A stretch of DNA of 64,000 bases from Verticillium longisporum (taxonomy: Eukaryota; Ascomycota; Sordariomycetes; Glomerellales; Plectosphaerellaceae): positions 6,751,011-6,815,010 of the forward strand of contig JAETXT010000002.1 in assembly GCA_019188255.1 (NCBI GenBank), written 5' to 3'. The notes beneath the pieces were generated by a model. It saw only the letters and a program-made list of their open reading frames with translations, searched no databases and was not told where the DNA came from. The stretch's first letter is position 1. Each line of letters opens with the position of its first letter. The position numbers and the translations under genes were made by a program. This document shows, in pieces, positions 49,519 through 60,979 of this stretch.

Positions 49519-50856
49519 ACTCTAACTTTGCTTGTTCTAAACATGCGCCCTCAAAAGCCTGCCTGTTGTTAGTCTTGCTATAGCCAAGACGGCTCGTCCT
49601 TCTTCGGCGCTCCATAACCGGGGTTGGGATACGGAAGGACCGTCATCCCGGCGCATCGCAATCAGCTATTTCCCATGAGAAGAGTTCGGCATCTCGCCTA
49701 GCAATCCAAATCACAAAGCGATCCAAAAAGCCCTGTCATAGATTGGGGACGGAGTTGATGTTCTAAAAAATGATCGTACCGTGTTACTCTGGCCTGCTTT
49801 TCTTTCTTTTTGAAGCATCGCGTGATATCACGGGTAGGTTGTCGAGGTCGTAATCCTGGCAAGGTCAAGGGTACAATTCTAGTGCAACCCAAGGCAGTGC
49901 TTTTTGCATTCATGTCCATGATCACGTCGACCTTTCAGAACAATCAAATTGCGCAACATGAGAAGAGAAGCTGGTATCTTCAGCGTGACAACTCTCGAGA
50001 TTAGCACCTCCAATTCAATGAACTTCTGGTCAATTCCAGACTATCAACCATGACTGAAGACAGGGATTCTCCTATTCGCGGTTGCCCTCACGAACCCACC
50101 TGAGGCTCTTGTGGAATTGCTCTTTGATTCACAGCCATGGAGGAATAGTGCCTTTTAAGCTACTCTGCACCCCACCTCCTTTGAACCCCTTATCCCAGTT
50201 GCCAATAATCGAGCTTCGTCGTCTCGCGCACACTGCAAGCTATCGGCCAGTGAACTCACCTGAGAGCTGTGACTCGGAAATACAGGCTCGAGGCTAATAC
50301 TCAGTGAGTTTCTTGTTTGGCACTCTACCATTATATACTGAATTTGGACGCCGCATCTGAGAGGAAGCCTGAGGCTCCTTCCTACATTCACCACCATTCT
50401 TGTTTACGCGCGCACGCGATCAGATTTATTAGGCTTTTTTCGCCCGCCTTCCCAAATTACATGCCTTCCTTTCTCAAAACGAGCGTTGCCTGAACTGACC
50501 TTCCACGGAAACCAACTAGGTTCCTAAAGTTTGCAACTATCTCTTAATCACGACCGCGGAACGTTCACGCCCGCACCCTACATCGCCGCGTACCACTGCA
50601 GAGCCTTCTGCAGCTTTATCGCGGCCGCAACTACCAATACAAGGGGCTTTCAGAAAGGCTTGTAACCTAGAATAAGTCTCTTTCTTGCGGTCTTGAATTG
50701 CGCGGAAACGACCAGCCTGTGAGTACCCCTTCCCTCAAGCACAACCGCAGGCGGCCAGAACTACCTTGTTTTCCTCCTTATATATATGCACGAACTAACA
50801 GTTATCGATATCCACCAGGCTTCTGGTTCGGTTTACCCCGGAATTGAGTCGCAATA
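49519..50856. other. Intergenic region upstream of the RRM gene
   Basis: No gene seen. The last 300 bp is pyrimidine-rich with possible leader splice signals (GTGAGTACC at about 50716, CACCAG at about 50814), so the RRM gene may have a 5'-UTR intron. Confidence 0.5.
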
Positions 50857-53406
50857 ATGAGCTCGAATCAGTTCCAGCCGTCTCAGGGCAGCCAGAAGCC
50901 TAATATCAAGGCTCCTGCCGTTGCTGAACGACTCAATACCAGCATGCGTAACTCTTCTCTTAACCCCGACAGTGCCCCTTGGACCCCAGCTTTGGTTCCT
51001 GAAGGCATGCCTACTGTTTCTCAACAGGCTCCCCATGGCTTTCATAATTCTTACAATTTGCATCATTCAGTAAGTTGCATCACGATAACCATCTCCGCTT
51101 TTCAGAGTATCAACTAAAAAGACCGTTCAGCAGCCCCTGAACACGACTGAGTATGTCGGTAACATGCAATCCCGCGTTCCTTTCGGTCAGCAATTCGGCC
51201 AAGAAGCTGTCATCGTGCATAATGAACACCAGCAAGATGCGGAGAAGGTCGAACCCCTCTACCGGACCTTATACGATCCCAGCGGCATGGTGATTCCTCA
51301 AGAGAACCTTCTTGACACTGCTGGTATCTCTAGCACCATCTCTGGCATTCATGTCCCAGGCCACATCGCTGGCCTTGGAGGCCCGTCTGGCTTCCCTCCC
51401 CCCATTCCCCCCATCCGTCCGTTTGAACCAGTCCATGGAGTGATGAACCTACAGCCTGGCTTCGGGGCGCGTAATGTTTTCAACTCTGGTGGCACTGATA
51501 CCTACATTGACCAAACCGGCTTCACAGGGGAGACGGCTCGCAACACTGGACTAACATCGCTTGCTGGAAGCCCTTTGAAACATTCCTACAGCAAGAAGGG
51601 CGAGACTGCCGGTGAGATCTCATTGCCTCTCCCTCACGGCTTCCCTCAGCCGACTCAACGAGGAGGCCTTGTCACCAGCCATTCAGCTGGCATCATTGAC
51701 CTTGACATGACTCCGACCCCTATCCGAGCTCGGTCCTTGCAATCTCAGGTTACCCCTTGCACTGCTCGTTCTGCAGGCTTGGACACTAATTACAGAGTTC
51801 CCACCGGATATCAAGCCCCCCCAGCCTCTGAGAACCGCATCACTGGTCCCCAGACTGTTGGTCTGCGTGGTGTTCCAGCCCCTCCCCCTCGATTCAACCT
51901 TGACCCGGTCCAAGGTAACGGCTCCGTCGAGAGCGTCCAGGTCGAGCACGACCCTTTTCCAAGCCCTACTATTCGCACCAGCCTCATTGTTGCTGACCAC
52001 TCAACTGGCCATCCTGACAATGTCCAGCCGATGCTGGAAGATATCAGACACCAGCGGTCCGTTGCTCTCAATAACCTCACGAACAGCTGCAATGGCCTCC
52101 CCAGCGCCGCGGTCGCCTTGGCCACTGCGAACTTCCCATTTATTGTGACCGCTGAACAATCCAGAATTTCCGATCGTGGCGTCGTTAAGTTGCTCAACGT
52201 AAGTCACCTCTACTGACCTCGTATCAGAAGGTTTCCCTAACGCGTCTTATAGATTCCCTTCATTACCACTCGCGCCGAAGTCATTGCCTTCCTCGGCCGC
52301 AATTCAAAAATCCTCAACGACTTTGAGGAGCCTGTGCATATTATCATGGACAGGGTTTCGAGCAAGACTAACGACGCCTATATCGAATTCCAGACCATGG
52401 CCGATGCCGTTTCTGCTGTCGATCGTTTCGTTCTAAACTTTAACAAGGGCAAGGTAGGTCGCCTGGGAGACCGCCCGATCAGCGTCGAGCTCTCAAGCCA
52501 GAGTTCTCTCATGAAGGACCTGTTTCCTTTTGCTTCCGGACTTCGCTGGGAGGGCATCCATCCGCACATGATAGGCAGCCGCAAAGATGGTGCTCCCTAT
52601 GGTCAGTTCACGGGCTTTGTGACAGAGGAGGAGATGATCATGCTCGTCAAACATGTCGAGATGCCCAATAGAGTAAGTCAGCAGCAGTCCTTTGTTTGTG
52701 GTGCATCTCACTGATCAGATCCAGTCTCCCTTCGCCAAGGAATGCCCTCAGCGAGCGTTTGAGTGCCTCATCAGCACGCTGAAGAAGCTTCCTTGGGACT
52801 GCCACGACTTCATCACGGTGCGCCAGCGCGCGGCCATCCATCGAGCTACTGTGGATCTCGTGCGCATCTTATTCTATAAGGTCCGCAACCGTGTCGACGA
52901 GGTGAACCTTACATCGCAGCTGCTGAAACGGCTGGTGCTCAGCGCCATGACCTGCGCGGGATTTACCCCCTTCAGAAGGATGACATTGCCTACATTGTCG
53001 AGATGGACTCCATGCAGTCACGATCGCACGGGCAACCTCGCTTTGCTGATTCTTGGTGCCATCTCTACGCACTGAGCCCGAATCCCGACGTGCCGCTGGA
53101 CATGCTCGAGGTAAGTCGTGCTAGGCTCTGGCAAGCGCGGCTGGACAAGACAAGTGACTGACGAGTAACCAGTGGTACATTGCTCTTATTCGTGAGGAGA
53201 CTAACCGCACCGTCGCCGCCCTCCCAATCGGCCACCGAGCTGAGCTGGAGCGCTTAGCTAGCTACACTGATGGATACTTTGGCTACATGTGGGCCGAGAT
53301 CCAGCGTCCCTTTGGCACTTTGACCGACCAGATGACTCTGGGCGCCTGCGCCCGTGCCGAGATAATGGCCATCGAGCACATAATTCGCCGTGCACTTGGC
53401 GGCTGA
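50857..53406 (+). CDS. RRM-domain protein with long disordered N-terminus, apparent frameshift
   Basis: Five exons: 50857-51069, 51131-52198, 52253-52672, 52725-53110 and 53173-53406, all joined in phase 0, about 773 residues if one base is restored. Residues 1-427 are Pro/Gly/Ser/Gln-rich and low-complexity. Exon 3 starts an RRM-like fold: IPFITTRAEVIAFLG as the RNP2 strand and helix, then NDAYIEFQTMADAVSAV as the RNP1 strand and second helix, and RPISVELSS. A second conserved-looking part (MIMLVKHVEMPN, PQRAFECLISTLKKLPW) continues to the C-terminus (WYIALIREETNRT, LGG). In exon 4 the frame breaks at the five-C run 52966-52970. One more C gives GFTPLQKDDIAYIVEMDSM and keeps the frame to 53404. 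RNA binding is inferred; I recognise no named ortholog. Confidence 0.84.
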
Positions 53407-54855
53407 TACCACTTGAGACCGCCGCCCCTCAGATGCGCAGTTTGTTTCGGGTTCGCACGACAACCAGAAAGATTGGGCATAGACTGAGGCAACTTGTTGT
53501 GTGTGGCAGTCATGGAGAAGCAGATGGCCGAACCAGACGCATTGCAGACTATGCGAGGACGTGGTCTATTTGGTTGGTCACTGCCGGTTTGCGCAGGCGG
53601 GAGAGGGTATGCATGAAGAATGGGATTGTCGATAGCTCAGTGTGAGCATCTTTGGGCTTGCGAGAACAGCAGCATAATGCCAGATCGGTAGGTCCGGGTC
53701 AGGCGGCAGTTGGGCTTACTCTGCCGTCGTGCATGAGCACGACTTCCCGAAAGGATAATGAGAACTTGGTTCAGTTGACTTCGATGGACGTGCCGGTAGG
53801 ATTGACATACTTCTGCTGCCAACTCCAACTGCACGAGGTTGAACTAAGGTCTGTGATGGCAGTAGTGGAGTTGAGGCTGAAAGAGGCAAGAGCATTTCAT
53901 TATGTCAGCAGTTGGAGCTTTGTGTCTTTCTGGCCTTTCTTAGTCCCCTTCCCCCTTCCCCTTTTTTCGTTGGCCCCAACGCCCTGGTTCTGGTGGCAAA
54001 GCGCGGGCCGCTGAGTGTCGCCTGCCCAATCCAATCTGACAATGTTCTGCAGGAACGATGGGCGCTGGGCCGCTCGGAAGCTTCCGTCGCGTCACAGCGG
54101 GTCGGCGGGTCGGCAGGCGGCACTGGAGCCCGCACGAGGTCAACAGGGGGGGCGCTGCCCTAGCTGGCGTTCTGAAGCCCGGGAACATGGGCCTGACTGA
54201 TTCTGATCCTAACTCGATATGGTAACAGTACACCCCATCCCCCCCCCTCCTGGCCCCCCCAAATCCTCCACTGTTCTTCCATTCCCGCAGTCGCAACATT
54301 CATGCCACTACAGATGCACACGAATGCCACAGGGAGGGAGTAAGAAGGATCTTATTCTTGAAAGCCCGCATGTCTTGACCTTTGGCTGATTACGCATGCG
54401 CCTGTTAAATGCAATGCGCTGCGACAAGGGATCATGACATTAGGTGCTCCACCTTTCCACCGCCGAGGTAGGTACAGGTAGGGTGCCTGCAAAGGATGAC
54501 AATCGGTCTGGAAGGCGTTCGTGACCGTTGCAGCTGCTCCCGCAGACGTCCATCTCGGCTCTTCTTGACATTGCCATGTTTGGCCGGGATCAGGCTACGA
54601 TTCAACTCTCGCGGCCTGATACCGCATATGTCCTCCCAGCCCCGTACTTCTTACTGCTACACGCATAAGCAGCATTGGTGCCCATTGTTGTATTTGTCGT
54701 CCATTCTTGATCGCAAACAGCAGTCCTTGCCTCGCTTGCACAAAATAAAGAACCCGGTGTGCTTTCAGCCCCTCTGGTGAACCTCATTACACAACCACAT
54801 CAATAAGGCTATACAACAAGACAGACTCGACCTCAGGCCACATGAAGCCGACGCC
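53407..54855. other. Intergenic region
   Basis: No gene supported. Contains a G-rich or C-rich tract around 54235-54265 and GGTAGGTACAGGTAGG at 54467-54482. Confidence 0.6.
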
Positions 54856-55995
54856 ATGTCCTTGCTCAGAAAGGCAAAGTCGACCCCGCAGGTTGTGTCC
54901 TCGACTGACAACTCACCCCTCTCCCGGATGTATAGCGGTATTCCCAGAGTTGTCCACGAAGTAGGCCACAGCGAGATGTAGGGTATCTCCTTCGCCAACG
55001 TCAACACCAGGCAGCGCAACACTACAGCTAGCATCGTGCTCAAGAAGTTTCTTCGTGCCGCCGATGACAATGTTGACATGGCACTCGAGCACTTCACTCA
55101 AGCTCTGAAGTGGAGGAAGCATAATGATCCATCTGGCAAACTCACAAAGATGTTCGATCCCAAGAAGTTCGGCGAGATGGGATTTGTTTCTCGACACCGT
55201 ACTGACGAGGGTGGTGGCCGGGTCGTCATCCTGTGGAATCTCTATGGTGTCATCAGGGACGTCCAAGCAACTTTTGGAGACATTGCCGAGTAAGTATTAT
55301 CATATTCTATACCTCGTGTCTTGCTTCAAGATTGTTTTGTGGTCGCTGTGAATATGTTGTTGACTCCTCCCAGATTTCTCGACTTCCGGATTGCCCTCAT
55401 GGAGCTGGCTGTCCGAGAGCTGGACCTTTCAAACGCACCAGCTCCAATGCCCGAAATCGGCCCAGACCCATATCGCATCATCCAGGTCCACGACTGTGCC
55501 GGGTCCAACCCATTTACCGTGTACCCTAAGATCAAAGATGCGATCGCCGAGACAATCGACATCTTCCAGGCTAACTATCCTGAGCTCCTGGCCTACCATC
55601 ATTTCGTGCGACTGGGCCACGTCAACACGTTCCGCATCAAGCTGCTGAATACTTTGGTTCCTGAGCTTTTGCGTCCTAAACTGCTCAGCCTTGGCAGAGT
55701 CGAGTTCAAATCCTCTCTCAAGCGTAAGGACGTTCTTCTCAAGCTATTCCCGGATCCAGCAGACCGTCAGCGTTACGGCTTCTCTCTTCCAACAGAGTTC
55801 GGCGGAAACACTAGCAGTGTGCATGATGGTCGAACTGTTCAGTTTCTCCACACCGAAACCTCAGATGAGAACATCGCAGAAGAAGATGTTAAAAGCGTCA
55901 GGGTGGTTGTACCACCTGCCCGCAAAGGAGCCCAGGCGGAGGCCAAGGAGCTGACTGTGCACCCAGCCACTGCGGTGGCTTCTGACAGTCCCTAG
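54856..55995 (+). pseudogene. Sfh5-like CRAL-TRIO (Sec14-family) protein with in-frame stop
   Basis: Exons 54856-55289 and 55374-55995 with an 84-nt intron (GTAAGT donor). The full frame would be 351 codons. Before the stop the protein reads SPLSRMYSGIPRVVHEVGHSEM, matching (by position 20-41) the Sfh5-type N-terminus that normally continues EMWG. Codon 42 is TAG (54979-54981) where TGG for that Trp is expected, and the frame then continues GISF, IVLKKFLRAADDNVDMA and ALKWRKH (CRAL-TRIO N), and further VVILWNLYG, LMELAVREL, IIQVHDC (the CRAL-TRIO core). Family members transfer phosphatidylinositol between membranes. The C-terminal half is divergent from Sfh5. Either this is a pseudogene through a G-to-A nonsense change, or translation begins at ATG 55078 and gives a truncated protein. 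Confidence 0.75.
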
Positions 55996-58309
55996 GTTTG
56001 AGTTTAAGGCCATGGACACGTGGTCTTTACTACGTCGCGGCTTCACAGTTTGTGTTTCGACGTCGAGTTGGTCTCCTTCCTGCTACTACCATCACGTAGG
56101 ATTCAGAGCTTGGACCGCTTCCGTGCTCAAGCAAGTAGAGTAGATGGCGGTCTTCGACGAATGAAGTACATAGACATTGTTACTCTAGGCAAGAAATATG
56201 AAATCAGAAGTTTTTCCTTGCATCCATGCTTGTGAGGTCTCAATGTGTCAAGATCAAGGGATCGCACGACGTGAAGGGATGGAATCTCTGTCTGGGTGGG
56301 ATCGCGTGGCATCTCAAGGTAGCAAGCAGTACATGATCCTTTTGGCGCGAGAAAGATGGTTGTTTTTGTCGCGAGGAAAGCTGGGGTTAGGAGATTGATG
56401 AGCGAGAGCCAGAGATTGATCGATACGCAGCAACATCAGTTCTAGCAGAGCACACACCTGGAACGAGACTTGAAGGAACCTGGCAGCCTCGTCCTCCGAA
56501 GGCCGCAACCTTTTCAATGCCACCACCACTAATGTTGGCCGTCACTGGCTGGCTTCATGTTGTCGCGCGATGGGTCAAGGACGGACAGGTCGAATTGACG
56601 TGCTGTGCACTCAGCTGCGACCTTGAATGGCACGCCGAGGGCTCACGAGGGCCTTCGTGTCCTCGGAGGATCATCAGAGGCTGGAAGTGTCAAGCCCAGG
56701 GTTGGCGGCCGCCGTCGCGCCTCAGCTGGTCAGCCGTGGTGGAGAGAGGCGAGCGAAAGAGGACAAGGACACAGAACTGGTATGAGCCCAAAGGCCGAGT
56801 CGGCGCTGTGTGGAAAGCACCCATTCTGAGCACGGCGTCGTACTCGGGGCGTTAAGGAGGTGGTATCTGACCGGACGTCGGGCCTCGAAGATGCGGCCTA
56901 GAACTTGCGGGCGCAAGGTAGCCAGAGGTGTGGCCTTGATGACCTGAACCTCCTCAAACTCAGTCACGCTGATCGCTTCCGCAGTGGACGCATCGCATTG
57001 GCCTTGCTTGCGCTGTCAACCTGTCGCCCTCGAATTTCGCACCTCTCGTTCCGAGCCTTATCCTCCTCATCTCCTGGGCCAGCGCTACTTCAACGCCATT
57101 CGCACATCCAATGACGGCACGCCCTTCTTAGCCTTAATACTGACGACAGTGCTGCCTGCCTTCCCTGGGGAGAGGAGGGGACGGCAGAGACAAGAAGCTG
57201 ACGAGGTGCACGTGAATCGCGCGCTCATACTTACCTTGGCTGACCTGGCAAACCCCATCCAGCCGCTCCGATCAATTTCCCATGCTTTCTCCTTCATCTC
57301 ACACCTACCCCATTCCTAAGCACAAGAGCACATTCGCTCAGCTCAGCTCAGCGCAGCTCTGTTCGGCTTGAATCAGTGGCATCCTCCCTTTGCCGGCCCG
57401 TCTCGCCCACATTACATGGTCCAGAGCCAGCAGCAAGACGATTCGACACTGGACGCGCACAGAATTCTATAGCCGCGCTGCGCTTGGAAGATTGTGCAAC
57501 GACAAAGGACAGCAACGACGGCAACTGCAAGGCCGCAGCTGCGTACTCAAGCTGGCAACAATCCCCTCTGTCCTCTGGAATCGCCCCCCGCCCCCCCTGA
57601 CCTGCCCGACCTTAAGCAGTTTTCGTCAACGGGGGATTGATCACCTTGGAACTTGCAGGCTCTCAAGGCGATACGACCACTGCTGCGGGGCTTGCCGTTC
57701 TCCGTCTCCTGAACGGACCTACCCCTTGGAAGGAGTCCAGAACCGAACCTGGAGCTTGTGTTGGCTTGTTCCTTCCTTCCATCCTCCTCCCCTCCCCCTC
57801 TGGCATTTCCCAGCACTTGGACCGCGCCTCCGCCTCCACTTGCACCTGCACCTGCCTCCACCTTCCCTGCCAGACGATTTGGCAGGTAGGTAGGTACTTG
57901 GGTACATCGCCTCCAATTCCTCCTCCGCCACGCTGCGCTACTACTACTACTCCTCCTCCCATACACGCGCCGACGTGCAGGCGACCGACCTTACTTTCCT
58001 CACCTCCCTCCCTCCTCCTTCACATCTCTGTCGCCATCAGCACGCAAGCTTTTGCATTTCTCCTGCAGTACCAATTCTTCGTCGATCTCTTTCCTGCACT
58101 AGTCCGAACCTCACATATCTTTCTCTCCTCTTGAGCTTGCGACCACACGTCTTTTCTCCTTCTCCTTTTCGCGTCTTCTTTGACAGCCCCGCGACCCCCA
58201 TTTGTCGAGCATAGCACTATTTACGCGTCGAAATCGTCTCACAAGGCGCGCCCAACTTTCCTGGCCCCTATCAACTCCACATAACGCGTCGACCCGTAGC
58301 CGCCTCGCC
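55996..58309. other. Intergenic region and leader upstream of the ASH1-type gene
   Basis: No gene supported. 57560-58260 is strongly pyrimidine-rich with GGTAGGTAGGTACTTGGGTAC at 57885-57905 and a (CTA)n/(CTC)n tract near 57940. It is probably the promoter and long 5' leader of the SET-domain gene. Confidence 0.6.
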
Positions 58310-60979
58310 ATGTCTCTCTCGCCGTCGAGCCAGAGCAGCCTTGGCGCTGTGGCCCTCGACCTCGAATCCTCCTCGCATGTCGCGTCTCTCAGCTCAACAC
58401 CACCTACCAACTTCTCCGACAACATATCTATAGCCTCCGAAGGCATCAAGGTCGAGACCACACCTGTACCCGAGATTCAAGCGACCGTCATTGTCGCCAC
58501 GGAGCCTGAGCCTGAGGTCTCTGCCACACCCCACGCTACGTCTCAGATTGACGCGCCATCGACCACCCAAGAGCCGCTCGCAGCCGGACGTGCTCGGAGG
58601 GCACGCGTCAGCAATCCCGTCTATAACCTCTCCCAGTTGAGCGGCACCGCCGCAAAGGGGAATGGGCGCAGAAAGCGAGCCAGCCTCGGAGACGCCCTCT
58701 CTACCACGCCGCGCTCCTCTGACCCTCTTGTACGCGACGGCATTGACGCGTTGAATCTGCAATGGTCCATGCAAGGCCTCAAGACCCCTGGCAAGTTGGC
58801 CCAGGAGAAGCCCGGCACTCCTCGCACGACTCGAGCCTCAGCGCGCGACGCCCCGGCCAAGGTCGATGCCCTTACGTCCAAAGCGACCTCTCTCGGCAAG
58901 CGCGGGCGCAAGGCCTTTGAACAGGGCATTGGCAAGGTCTCCAGAGAACTTCTCCGCCTCAGAGACACGAACGAGTTTGCCAAAGTAGAGACGAAGCCTG
59001 TTTTCCACACCATTTGGGCCAATGGCAAGCTGGTTACTCCTGAAGAGCTTGAAAATGGCCCTGCCCGGAAGAAGGCTAAGACGAAGGCGCCCTCGGAAGT
59101 AGAGAAGGCCAAGGTGGACGAGACAATGAAGGACGGCGAAAAGAGTGAGGAGACGCTCGAGCTTCATACGCGCAAGGGACGGCGTGTCAAGCGCTGGCTC
59201 GCCAAGGGCCTGTATGCCGGCCAGGATACGCCGCTTGACCTGAACGAGGGTCTGGGCCTCGCGGAGAAGAAGAAACTTGCACAGATTCCCGAGCTGGCCG
59301 CGTCCGGGCGCGTCAACAAGGCATTGCCTTTGCCCATGTTCAATGGACTGAGGGCGTTGATCAACGGCCGAGACTTCAAGCTTCCGTTTGACGTTTGCAA
59401 CCCATTGCCCCCGGGCCAGCCGAAGCCCGAGCACTGGACCAAGATCTCCAAGAGTATGTCTTGCGCGCTCCTGTTCCGCGGCACACATCACTGACACGTT
59501 TTGCAGACCGCTTTGTGGGAGAATCTAGTCTATACTGGAAGAAGAACCAACATTCTTCTGCAGACGAGTCCAAGTGCGTTTGCAAGCCGCAGGACGGCTG
59601 TGGCGAAGATTGCCAGAACCGTATCATGTTGTATGAGTGCGACGAGAACAACTGTAACGTCGGTAAAGCTTTTGCACCAACCGTGCCTTCGCCGATCTGC
59701 ATGAGAGGAAAGTTGCGGGCGGCAAATATCGCACAGGCGTCGAGGTCATTAAGACATCGGATCGCGGCCATGGCATCCGGTCCAACAGATGCTTTGACGC
59801 TAACCAGATTATCATGGAGTACACGGGAGAGATCATTACCGAAGAAGAGTGCGAGAACCGGATGAACACAAAGTACAAGAACAATGATGTAAGTCGCGCC
59901 GATAAGTTTCTTCGTGAGGTGTCGAAAACTAACCTACGGCCTAGTGTTACTACCTCATGAGCTTTGATCAGAACATGATCATTGACGCCACGACTGGCAG
60001 CATCGCCCGCTTCGTCAATCACTCTTGCAAACCAAACTGCAAGATGATCAAGTGGATCGTGGGCGGCCAGCCGCGAATGGCACTGTTTGCGGGAGACGCG
60101 CCCATCATGACTGGCGACGAATTGACCTACGACTACAACTTCGACCCTTTCAGCGCTAAGAACGTTCAAACCTGTCTGTGTGGCGAGGCGGAGTGTCGCG
60201 GTGTGTTGGGTCCCAAACCCAAGGGACCCAAGCCGGTCAAGGCTGAGAAGACAGACGGCAAGGCTGGTATTAAGAAGAAGAAGAAGGCCAAGGGCACAAA
60301 AACTGACGCCAAAACAACCCCGAAATCTGCAGCAAAGATACTCAAGAGCCCTGCCAAGCTGAAGGCGAAGACACAGACACCGAAAGCGAACCTGAAGGAG
60401 ACTGTCAAAAGCGTTGTCAAGCTCGGGAAGCGCAAGCTTGAGGAGCTCGCCGGAGATGACACAGCCAACGCGATGGCGAAGAAACGAAAGATCAAATCTC
60501 CCAAGAGCACGAAGCAGAGCGCAAAACGCAGCTTCTCCCACGCCAGCACCAAGGTTGTCAAGGCGGCAGCGAAAGGCGCCGCCACGGTGAAGAAGAGTAT
60601 CTCGACGATTACCGTGAACGCCAAGTCAACACCTGTCGCGAAGAAGACGACGTCTTCCAAGGTGACCACTGTTCGCACATCCAGCTCAGGCCGTGTCATC
60701 AAGGCGACGAAGAAGCGCGACTCTCTTCTGCAAACGACCTTGTCACCCAATGCGACAATTATCGCAGCCAGAGCTGAGGGCAGCAAGATCAAGGCTGCCG
60801 ACAAGGGCAGCTTGAAGACGCCGAACAAAACGAAGAGGCCGGCCACTCCGAAGAGTCTCAAAAGTGCTGTCAAGTCCCCCCGCAAAGCGCTGGATCTACC
60901 GCGCGTGAAATCGCAGATTCGCTTGGTGAGCCCCGAGGCGAGCAGCATCACTGCCCTCGTGTCCCCCTCGATGGCCTGA
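58310..60979 (+). CDS. ASH1-type SET-domain histone H3K36 methyltransferase, with an apparent frameshift
   Basis: Three exons: 58310-59453, 59507-59888 and 59945-60979, with introns of 53 and 56 nt. About 853 residues result if one T is restored. Order of domains: a disordered N-terminal third, then a conserved run before AWS (LPMFNGLRALINGRDFKLP), the AWS zinc domain from Cys405 (CVCKPQDGCGEDCQNR, YECDENNCNVGKAF), SET (KYRTGVEVIKTSDRGHGIRS, IIMEYTGEI, NHSC at 534-537, YDYNF at 571-575) and post-SET (CLCGEAECRG, 586-595). AWS-SET-postSET is the ASH1/NSD/Set2 group. The absence of a WW/SRI tail and the N-terminal layout point to fungal ASH1, which marks H3K36 in facultative heterochromatin and poorly transcribed genes. 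At the TTTT run 59670-59673 (residue 436-437) one base is missing, breaking AWS. Residues 599-853 are a Lys/Pro/Ser/Thr-rich, linker-histone-like tail. Confidence 0.9.

Noticed and set aside
54920..54982. An intron ending at GATGTAG that would remove the Sfh5 stop codon
   Set aside because: Any donor available would also delete the conserved IPRVVHEVGHSEM segment, so a nonsense change is the better reading.
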